6,549 nucleotides of DNA from DASQDN01 sp035630195 (GTDB taxonomy: Bacteria > Acidobacteriota > Terriglobia > Bryobacterales > Bryobacteraceae): contig DASQLD010000415.1 in the NCBI GenBank assembly GCA_035630195.1, forward strand, positions 1 to 6,549, given 5' to 3'. How positions within the stretch are numbered: the stretch's first letter is position 1; each line of letters opens with the position of its first letter. Below the pieces are notes generated by a model, which worked only from the letters and a program-made list of their open reading frames with translations, was not told the origin of the DNA and did not search any database. Shown one piece after another: positions 1 through 5,763 of the stretch. A program made the position numbers and the translations under genes.

Positions 1-1286
1 AATTCGTGAGAATGTCGCTGGGTGGCGTGCGGGACGAAGCCGAGATTCGCGGCCATCGCCGTACGTATATTGGCGCTTTGCCAGGTCAATTGATCCAGAT
101 GATGAAAAAAGCCGGTACAAAAAACCCGGTATTCATGCTGGACGAAGTCGATAAAATGTCGATGGATTTCCGGGGGGATCCGTCGGCTGCGCTGCTCGAA
201 GTGCTGGATCCCGAGCAGAATTACATGTTCGTCGATCATTACCTTGACGTCGAATACGATCTCAGCCAGGTATTTTTCATCGCCACTGCCAATGTCCTGC
301 ATACGATTCCACCGGCGCTGCAGGATCGTATGGAAGTAATTCGTCTCTCGGGCTATACCGAGCTTGAGAAGATGGAAATCGCCAAGCGTTTTCTAGTGCG
401 CAAGCAAATGGAAGGCACTGGAATGGCGGACAAGAACGTTCGTTTCACCGACGAAGGTTTGCAGACGCTAGTACAAAACTACACGCGCGAGGCAGGGGTT
501 CGGAATCTCGAGCGCGAGATTGGCAACGTTTGCCGCAAGATTGCTCGTAAAGTCGTAAACAACATGAAGGGGGACACTGCGGTGGATATGCCGCAAGTCG
601 TCATCCAGCCGCAGGTTGTCACCGAGTTGCTCGGACCGCAGAAGTACCGCGATCTACAGACCGATAAGAAGAACGAGATCGGCGCCGTTACCGGACTGGC
701 TTGGACGGAAGTTGGCGGACAGATTTTGACGACCGAAGCCAGCACGATGGAAGGCCGTGGGAAACTGAGTACGACGGGTAAGCTCGGTGATGTAATGCAG
801 GAATCTGCGCACGCCGCGATGAGCTATCTTCGCTCGCGCGCGCATCTGTTCGGCTTGCCGCGCGACTTCTACCGGCATTTGGATATCCACGTGCATGTGC
901 CTGAGGGAGCAATCCCGAAGGACGGCCCATCCGCTGGAATTACAATCGCTACAGCAATCGCGAGCGCCCTTACAGGCATTCCCGTCAGAGGGGACTTGGC
1001 GATGACGGGCGAGATTACGCTGCGCGGGCGTGTTTTGCCGATCGGCGGACTGAAAGAAAAGCTGTTGGCGGCTCATCGCCACGGAATTTTCGAAGCAGTT
1101 CTTCCGAGGGATAATGAGAAGGATCTACCCGACATCCCGGAGAATATCCGGAACGAAATGAGACTACACTTTGTCGACACGATGGATGAAGTGTTACGGT
1201 TCGCCCTGGAGCGAGAGCCGGAAGCATTGCCGTTACCGGCACTGGACTTGCCTGCCCGTTCGGGGGAAGAAAAGTTGACGCACTAG
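1..1286 (+). CDS. lon: ATP-dependent protease Lon (LonA type), C-terminal part, 5'-truncated by the window edge
   Basis: Lon is a cytoplasmic AAA+ protease that unfolds and degrades misfolded and regulatory proteins. About 427 C-terminal residues are present; a full LonA is near 800, so the N-terminal substrate domain and Walker A lie to the left of the window. The reading frame is open from the first bases, and the GTG at position 6 is an internal valine, not a start. Counting from that codon: Walker B FMLDEVDK has D46 and E47; sensor-1 is in FIATAN; the sensor-2 region GVRNLEREI follows. The protease domain contains PKDGPSAG, with catalytic Ser309 (codon 930-932), and GGLKEKLLAA, with catalytic Lys352 (codon 1059-1061). 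The 43-residue Ser-Lys spacing equals that of E. coli Lon S679/K722, so the protease should be active. It ends at TAG 1284-1286. The 80 bp to engB show no clear terminator or promoter. Confidence 0.97.
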   Translation, partial: FVRMSLGGVRDEAEIRGHRRTYIGALPGQLIQMMKKAGTKNPVFMLDEVDKMSMDFRGDPSAALLEVLDPEQNYMFVDHYLDVEYDLSQVFFIATANVLHTIPPALQDRMEVIRLSGYTELEKMEIAKRFLVRKQMEGTGMADKNVRFTDEGLQTLVQNYTREAGVRNLEREIGNVCRKIARKVVNNMKGDTAVDMPQVVIQPQVVTELLGPQKYRDLQTDKKNEIGAVTGLAWTEVGGQILTTEASTMEGRGKLSTTGKLGDVMQESAHAAMSYLRSRAHLFGLPRDFYRHLDIHVHVPEGAIPKDGPSAGITIATAIASALTGIPVRGDLAMTGEITLRGRVLPIGGLKEKLLAAHRHGIFEAVLPRDNEKDLPDIPENIRNEMRLHFVDTMDEVLRFALEREPEALPLPALDLPARSGEEKLTH

Positions 1287-1351
1287 GGATTTTCGGAGTG
1301 AATCGCTTACATGCAGCCGCTGTACTTTGTGTGTGAGCTTTCCGCCCGGCC

Positions 1352-1356
1352 GAGGA
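1352..1356 (+). promoter_or_regulatory. Ribosome binding site supporting the TTG start of engB
   Basis: GAGGA lies 10 bases upstream of the TTG at 1367. The spacing is slightly long but usable. The alternative in-frame ATG at 1385 has no comparable purine-rich site at a normal distance, so the TTG start is preferred, though only moderately. Confidence 0.45.
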
Positions 1357-1366
1357 TCCTTGCAGA

Positions 1367-1963
1367 TTGAAACTCCGAAAGCTAATGCCCACGGAGGTTG
1401 ATGCCGAGCACGTGATAAGTGCGGCCCGTCCGGAACAATTTCCGTCGGAGTCGCTGCCGGAGATCGCCTTCCTTGGCCGGAGCAATGTCGGAAAGTCGAG
1501 TCTGCTGAACTGCTTGACCGGCAAGAAAGGTTTGGCTTTCACAAGTTCCAAGCCTGGTTGCACGCAGCTAATCAATTTCTTCCGTATTAATGGGGAAATG
1601 TACTTCGTGGACCTGCCGGGATACGGATACGCTCGGGTGCCGTTGGAAGTGAAGGCCCGCTGGAAGAGCCTCATTGAATCCTACCTCCTGAACCGAAGTT
1701 CCCTGAAAACGGCAGTTGTGCTTCTCGATTCTCGACGCGGTTGGATGGAAACGGACCTGGAGCTCAAGAATTGGCTAGAGTTTCAGAACATCCCGTATGT
1801 GGTTGTAGCCACTAAGTTTGATAAGTTGAACCAGAAAGAACAGCATCGCAGTCTGACCTCGATTTCACAGGAAATTTCGGGCGGCGAACTGTTTCCTTTC
1901 TCGGCCGTTACAGGTCGGGGAGTGAGGGAAATTTGGCAGGCGATCTCGAAAACAAAGATATAG
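1367..1963 (+). CDS. engB: Ribosome-biogenesis GTPase EngB (YihA/YsxC), TrmE-Era-EngA-YihA-Septin family
   Basis: EngB (YihA in E. coli, YsxC in Bacillus) is a small, usually essential GTPase that acts in the cytoplasm in late assembly of the large ribosomal subunit. The 198-residue product has the usual single-domain length. All G motifs are visible: G1 GRSNVGKSS at residues 37-45; the G2 region with PGCT around Thr66; G3 DLPGYG at 82-87, the family hallmark; G4 TKFDK at 149-153, with Phe where many members have Ala but the TKxD consensus kept; and G5 SAVTG at 179-183. The start is taken as TTG 1367 because a GAGGA precedes it and the N-terminus then has normal length. ATG 1385 would remove only six residues. 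The 3' end overlaps rho by 31 bases, so the two genes are probably co-transcribed and translationally coupled. lon lies 80 bp upstream on the same strand. Confidence 0.95.
   Translation: MKLRKLMPTEVDAEHVISAARPEQFPSESLPEIAFLGRSNVGKSSLLNCLTGKKGLAFTSSKPGCTQLINFFRINGEMYFVDLPGYGYARVPLEVKARWKSLIESYLLNRSSLKTAVVLLDSRRGWMETDLELKNWLEFQNIPYVVVATKFDKLNQKEQHRSLTSISQEISGGELFPFSAVTGRGVREIWQAISKTKI
1924..1929 (+). promoter_or_regulatory. Ribosome binding site within engB that sets the TTG start of rho
   Basis: GAGGGA sits inside the end of engB, with 3 bases between it and the TTG at 1933 (4 from GAGGG). The next in-frame candidate, GTG 1969, follows an AT-rich stretch without a purine-rich motif. This supports initiation at TTG 1933 inside the engB frame. 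The short spacing is less than ideal. Confidence 0.5.
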
Positions 1964-2388
1964 CGGCCGTGATTCCGGAAGAAAAAACTCCGGAAAAAGC
2001 TGCTGATAAACCCGCCGACAAGGCGCCTGAATCGCGGAGCGCGCAGGAGCAGCCGAAGAACGACGGGGGGCGACCGGAAAGCTCCCGAGCCGAGGGTGTG
2101 CGCAGTGAAGCGCCACGAGCGGACGGGCCGCGTCCGCGCCGGCAGAATCCACCCCAACAGGGCGCTCCTATCGCGCCACAAGCGGCTCGGCAGGACCGCG
2201 GTACAGGCCAGAACCACGCCGCTCAGGCTCCGGTGGCGCAAAACCCGCCATCCCAGCAAGAGCGACCAGAACGCCAGGAGCGGCCCGCCGATGCGCCAGC
2301 CGCGGCGCCGCCATCCGCCCCTCCGCCTGTCCAACCGGCTGTTCAACAGACTCCGCCATCGAACGTCAACACCGGCCGGAGCGGCTCG
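1933..2388 (+). other. Low-complexity, probably disordered N-terminal extension of Rho
   Basis: Residues 1-152 of Rho contain no Phe, Trp, Tyr or Cys. The composition shifts along the tail: the first third is charged (Lys/Glu/Asp), the middle is Arg/Gln/Pro-rich, and the last third is Pro/Ala/Gln-rich just before the Rho-N domain begins near STLDLVELKDM. The frame is uninterrupted and joins the conserved core without a gap. Long, poorly conserved N-terminal inserts are known in Rho from several phyla; in some they affect RNA binding or condensate formation. The role here is unknown. Confidence 0.85.
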
Positions 2389-3639
2389 ACGCTGGATTTG
2401 GTCGAGTTGAAAGACATGAGTATCCAGCGGCTGAACCAGGTCGCTAAGGATATGGGTGTTGCCGGCGGAGCGGGGCTGCGCAAACAGGAATTAATCTTCA
2501 AGATTTTGCAGACGCAGGCCGAAAAAAGCGGTCTGATCTTCTCCGAGGGCGTGCTCGAGTGCCTCCCGGATGGCTTCGGTTTCCTGCGGGCGCCCGAATA
2601 TAACTATCTGCCGGGGCCGGACGATGTGTATGTGTCTCCGTCGCAGATCCGCCGCTTTGATCTTCGGACAGGCGACACGATCTCCGGTCAAATCCGCCCG
2701 CCGAAGGAAGGTGAGCGTTACTTTGCGTTGATCAAAGTGGATGCCATCAACTTTGAGCCGCCGGAGGAATCACGCAACAAGATCTTCTTCGATAACCTGA
2801 CGCCGCTGTATCCGGCGGAGAGATTGAAGCTGGAAACAGCGCGCGAGAACAACTCGGGGCGCGTGATGGATCTGTTGACTCCGATCGGAAAGGGCCAGCG
2901 AGGATTGATCGTCGCGCCGCCCCGAACGGGTAAGACAATGCTGTTGCAGAACATCGCTAATAGCATTACGGTGAATCACGCGGAAGTAACACTGATCGTC
3001 CTGCTGATTGACGAACGGCCGGAGGAAGTCACCGACATGCAGCGTTCGGTGAAGGGCGAAGTCATCAGCTCGACCTTCGACGAACCGGCGACCCGTCACG
3101 TTCAGGTCGCCGAGATGGTGATCGAAAAGGCGAAGCGGCTTGTTGAGCACAAGAAAGACGTTGTCATCCTGCTCGATTCCATTACTCGCCTGGCGCGCGC
3201 TTACAACACGGTCGTTCCCCCTTCGGGTAAAGTCCTGTCGGGCGGTGTCGATTCCAACGCCTTGCAGCGTCCGAAGCGATTCTTCGGCGCAGCTCGAAAT
3301 ATCGAGGAGGGGGGATCGCTCACCATAGTCGCGACCGCGCTTGTCGATACAGGAAGCCGCATGGACGACGTGATTTTCGAAGAATTCAAGGGTACCGGCA
3401 ACATGGAAATCCATCTCGACCGGAAGCTGGTCGACAAACGCGTGTTCCCGGCGATCGATATCAATAAGAGCGGTACTCGTAAGGAAGAGTTGCTAATGCC
3501 TCGCGAAGAGCTGAATCGTGTTTGGGTTCTTCGTAAAGTATTGAATCCATTATCAGCTACCGAGTCGATGGAGCTTTTGCTGGACAAGTTGAGCAAGACC
3601 CGCAGCAATGCCGAGTTCCTCGGCGCGATGTCCGGCTAA
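1933..3639 (+). CDS. rho: Transcription termination factor Rho with a long disordered N-terminal extension
   Basis: Rho is the homohexameric RNA-dependent ATPase that translocates on nascent RNA and ends transcription. The product has 568 residues against 419 in E. coli; the excess is an N-terminal tail (about residues 1-152) rich in Pro, Ala, Gln, Arg and Glu. After it come the helical Rho-N domain (about 153-195), the cold-shock-like RNA-binding domain with RNP1-like DGFGFLR at 213-219, and the RecA-like motor. The motor has the P-loop APPRTGKT at 328-335, Walker B VVILLDS with Asp415, the Q-loop around SGGVDSNALQRPKRFF (about 435-450) and the R-loop GTGNMEIHLDRK (487-498). All are intact, so it should be functional. 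The start is TTG 1933, preceded by GAGGGA and overlapping engB by 31 bases; GTG 1969 is the alternative and would shorten the tail by 12 residues. A hairpin follows 38 bases after the stop codon. Confidence 0.97.
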   Translation: MAGDLENKDIAAVIPEEKTPEKAADKPADKAPESRSAQEQPKNDGGRPESSRAEGVRSEAPRADGPRPRRQNPPQQGAPIAPQAARQDRGTGQNHAAQAPVAQNPPSQQERPERQERPADAPAAAPPSAPPPVQPAVQQTPPSNVNTGRSGSTLDLVELKDMSIQRLNQVAKDMGVAGGAGLRKQELIFKILQTQAEKSGLIFSEGVLECLPDGFGFLRAPEYNYLPGPDDVYVSPSQIRRFDLRTGDTISGQIRPPKEGERYFALIKVDAINFEPPEESRNKIFFDNLTPLYPAERLKLETARENNSGRVMDLLTPIGKGQRGLIVAPPRTGKTMLLQNIANSITVNHAEVTLIVLLIDERPEEVTDMQRSVKGEVISSTFDEPATRHVQVAEMVIEKAKRLVEHKKDVVILLDSITRLARAYNTVVPPSGKVLSGGVDSNALQRPKRFFGAARNIEEGGSLTIVATALVDTGSRMDDVIFEEFKGTGNMEIHLDRKLVDKRVFPAIDINKSGTRKEELLMPREELNRVWVLRKVLNPLSATESMELLLDKLSKTRSNAEFLGAMSG

Positions 3640-3677
3640 ACAGCCGGCGAGGATTCGTTAGCTATTCTTTACAATTC

Positions 3678-3710
3678 GCGGGCAGGAAACTACGGAATCT
3701 TGCCCGCTTT
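3678..3710 (+). terminator. Probable hairpin terminator after rho
   Basis: GCGGGCAGGA (3678-3687) pairs with TCTTGCCCGC (3698-3707) as a 10-bp stem with one G-U pair and a 10-base loop. Only TTT and then AACC follow, so the U-tract is weak. It starts 38 bases after the rho stop and is the only strong inverted repeat I noticed between rho and the next gene. It most likely closes the lon-engB-rho block or protects the rho transcript end. Confidence 0.6.
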
Positions 3711-3790
3711 AACCCTCCTTAAGATAACCTTCCGTGTAGTTTGTTCGTCTTAACAATTCCAAGATCATGGTTCCCGAGATGTCGGCCGGT

Positions 3791-3795
3791 AAGGG
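3791..3795 (+). promoter_or_regulatory. Ribosome binding site of the first adaptor gene
   Basis: AAGGG is 6 bases upstream of ATG 3802 and fixes that start over the ATG four codons further in. In the 162 bp between rho and this gene I see no confident sigma-70 promoter, although the preceding terminator suggests that one should exist. Confidence 0.6.
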
Positions 3796-3801
3796 TTTCC
3801 G

Positions 3802-5658
3802 ATGCACTCCCAGATGAGCAGTGGCGCATCCGCGCCGATTCTCGCGCCTCCACCCAGCGTGGCGCCATCCGCTCCGTCGCTGGTTCCACCAAAGCCTAAG
3901 AGCAATGGTCCCAAGCGCATAGGGTGGATTGTCTTTCTGATTTTGGCAGCAATCGGGATCGAGCGAGGCGTTCATTTTGCTCGCAAGCCCTCGCAGGAGT
4001 CCCAGTTGGCGGCCATCGTGGTGCGAACTGGAACCGTCACACAAGGCTCCATTGACCGGACGATTCGTCTCACAGGCACAACCGGCGCCGAAAAATTCGC
4101 CTCTCTCATTAGTCCGCAACTACGTGGAAACCGTAGCGGCGGCGGTCGCGACGGCAGTCTTCGCAGCGGTGGTGGCGGCGGGGGTGGGAGCAGCCAGCTT
4201 CAATCACGCGGCACGGGTACATCCGGTGGCGGGAGTAGCAGTGGCGGCAGTAGCAGCGGCAGTTCGTCCAGCGATACCTCATCGGCTTCTGCGGCTCCCT
4301 CGATCACTTCCACCAATGGTCTGAATACAGGCGGTGGATCGCAAGCTTTCCGGAACTCAACTTCGCGCATTAACCGAACACCGTCCTCTTCTACGGGATC
4401 TGGCTCTTCGTCGTCTTCGTCCTCTTCGTCCTCCTCGACTTCTTCCTCGTCGAGCAGTTCCTCAACGTCGAACCTCGGATCGACGTCGGGATCCCTCATC
4501 GGTTCGGGCACAGGCGGGGGTGGCGGCGGGACCGGCGGCGGAGGTGGTTCCGAGTTCATGCTCGTTTTACAGGACGCTGCCAAGCCGGGTTCCAAGGTCA
4601 AGAAGGGTGAGGTCGTCGCTGAGTTTGACCGGCAATACATGATGCAGCGGCTGGAAGATTATCGCGCGTCAGTTGCGCAAATCGAGGCGAGTATTCGGAA
4701 GCTTGAAGCCGAGTTAAAAGTGACTCTCGAATCCCACGCGCAGACAATCGCGAACGCGAAGGCGGATCTCGAAAAAGCCAAGTTGGACGTTCAAACGATT
4801 CCCGTGCTCGGAAGGATTGATGCCGAGCGCACCCGGCTCACGGCAGAAGAAGCGGAAGCAAAGTACAAGCAGCTTCTCGCGGAAGTGAAGTTTGTTCAGA
4901 TTGGTCAACAGAGTCAACTGAAGAATGCCCGGCTAGAGCAGCAGCAAGCGCACGTCGAACTAAGACGCGCGGAAGCCAACGCCGACCGTATGCTTATCAA
5001 GGCGCCTATCAACGGCTTGGCGGTAATGCAGAACACGCGCCGAGGCACGGAGTTTGCGCAAATCCAACCGGGCGATCAGCTTTTCCCGGGCATGATGTTC
5101 ATGCAGATCGTCGATACATCCTCGATGGTGATCAATGCATCTGTCAATCAGGTGGATGTCGACTCCTTAAGGCTCGGACAGAAAGCGATGGTTCGCTTCG
5201 ACGCCTACCCGGATCTGGAAGTTCCCGCCCACGTCGACGCCATTGGCGCTATGACACGTCCAGGCGGCATGCGGGCAGCGTTTGTGAAAGATATTCCGGT
5301 TATCTTGAAAATCGATCGCATGGATCCGAGGATTATCCCCGATCTGTCGGTCAGCATTGATGTTGTCGTTGAGTCTGAGCAGCAAGCGACACTCGCGCCG
5401 CTATCAGCGGTATTTCGTGACTCCCCCGACGCTACACCATATGTATACGTCAAGAAAGATAGCGGTTGGGAGCACAGGGATGTCGAAATAGGAATTAGCA
5501 ATAACATTCAGGTCGCGGTACGGTCCGGGCTTAAGCCAGGGGAACTGGTTGCCGAAGATCCGCCTCCGTCCCTCAGTTCTTCGTCTGCGGCGAAAGTCAG
5601 TGGATTGAAGAAGATTCGGAGTATTGGGCGAAGCGGCCCCTCCCGGGAGCAGACCTAA
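3802..5658 (+). CDS. HlyD/MacA-type periplasmic adaptor (membrane fusion) protein with a Gly/Ser-rich insert in its lipoyl domain
   Basis: This 618-residue protein is probably an inner-membrane-anchored adaptor that links a transporter to an outer-membrane channel. Domains in order: a Pro/Ser-rich cytoplasmic tail (1-33); one membrane segment (about 40-58) after PKR; the first lipoyl half-motif up to ISPQLRG (about 70-109); a Gly/Ser low-complexity insert (110-250); the rest of that half-motif with VKKGEVVAEFD (266-276); a long coiled-coil hairpin (about 277-393); the returning lipoyl half with IKAPINGLAV (399-408); a beta-barrel domain (about 440-525); a membrane-proximal domain (about 525-590); and a basic, Ser-rich tail. 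Adaptors are usually 350-450 residues, and the insert explains most of the excess. There is no cleavable signal peptide or lipobox. The start ATG has AAGGG 6 bases upstream. A second adaptor gene follows after 105 bp. The family assignment is firm; partner pump and substrate are unknown. Confidence 0.88.
   Translation: MHSQMSSGASAPILAPPPSVAPSAPSLVPPKPKSNGPKRIGWIVFLILAAIGIERGVHFARKPSQESQLAAIVVRTGTVTQGSIDRTIRLTGTTGAEKFASLISPQLRGNRSGGGRDGSLRSGGGGGGGSSQLQSRGTGTSGGGSSSGGSSSGSSSSDTSSASAAPSITSTNGLNTGGGSQAFRNSTSRINRTPSSSTGSGSSSSSSSSSSSTSSSSSSSSTSNLGSTSGSLIGSGTGGGGGGTGGGGGSEFMLVLQDAAKPGSKVKKGEVVAEFDRQYMMQRLEDYRASVAQIEASIRKLEAELKVTLESHAQTIANAKADLEKAKLDVQTIPVLGRIDAERTRLTAEEAEAKYKQLLAEVKFVQIGQQSQLKNARLEQQQAHVELRRAEANADRMLIKAPINGLAVMQNTRRGTEFAQIQPGDQLFPGMMFMQIVDTSSMVINASVNQVDVDSLRLGQKAMVRFDAYPDLEVPAHVDAIGAMTRPGGMRAAFVKDIPVILKIDRMDPRIIPDLSVSIDVVVESEQQATLAPLSAVFRDSPDATPYVYVKKDSGWEHRDVEIGISNNIQVAVRSGLKPGELVAEDPPPSLSSSSAAKVSGLKKIRSIGRSGPSREQT
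4129..4551 (+). repeat. Low-complexity Gly/Ser coding tract inside the first adaptor gene
   Basis: Residues 110-250 of the adaptor are almost entirely Gly and Ser with some Thr. The order is a Gly-rich block, a mixed Ser/Gly block, a short less biased stretch (about 173-195, including QAFRNSTSRINRT), a poly-Ser block (11 Ser, Thr, 8 Ser at residues 202-221) and a final Gly-rich block. The 19 serines of the poly-Ser block use all six serine codons, so this is not a simple nucleotide microsatellite. The frame stays open through to conserved adaptor sequence on both sides, so the tract is translated. Confidence 0.85.
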
Positions 5659-5763
5659 AAGCGGGCCACTCGTCGGAAGTTTATTCTGTGACAACTTAAG
5701 GCGCCAAGCACGGCTGTGATGCTCGAAGTGTACGTATCCGGCGCAGGCTATTAGAGGAACATT
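5659..5763 (+). other. Intergenic spacer between the two adaptor genes
   Basis: These 105 bases hold no ORF with coding character, no strong hairpin and no convincing promoter. The only identifiable element is AGAGGA (5753-5758), the ribosome binding site of the next gene, 5 bases before its ATG. The spacing allows either co-transcription with the first adaptor or a separate weak promoter. Confidence 0.5.

Noticed and set aside
1..5. The window begins with AATTC, as left by EcoRI cleavage, hinting at a clone end
   Set aside because: An intact GAATTC also occurs at 3382-3387, so a complete EcoRI digest is unlikely. Five bases at an edge may be chance and say nothing about biology.
1015..1674. 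Minus-strand ORF of 219 codons across the lon/engB junction
   Set aside because: It overlaps conserved coding sequence of both genes, its product resembles no family I know, and it has no credible start context.
1783..2346. Minus-strand ORF of 187 codons opposite engB and the start of rho
   Set aside because: It is Arg/Leu/Gly-rich, as expected from antisense of a Pro/Ala/Arg-rich GC-rich segment, and it overlaps two well-supported genes.
2770..3414. Minus-strand ORF of 214 codons opposite the Rho motor domain
   Set aside because: It lies opposite the most conserved part of rho and shows no recognisable domain.
3668..3696. Possible sigma-70 promoter (TTTACA, 17 bases, TACGGA) upstream of the first adaptor
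   Set aside because: The -10 match is poor and the element sits on top of the rho hairpin terminator.
3709..4119. Minus-strand ORF of 136 codons opposite the start of the first adaptor and the gap before it
   Set aside because: It has no recognisable domain and lies largely opposite the adaptor's membrane anchor region; most likely a shadow frame.
4405..4464. Poly-Ser tract as a simple DNA microsatellite or a frameshift artefact
   Set aside because: All six serine codons are used in irregular order, and the frame continues into conserved adaptor sequence downstream, so it is neither a pure repeat nor an out-of-frame stretch.
4200..4640. Minus-strand ORF of 146 codons with a very acidic Asp/Glu run
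   Set aside because: It is the antisense reading of the poly-Ser/Gly tract of the first adaptor. The acidic run is the mirror of TCN serine codons, and the + strand frame has clear family motifs on both sides.
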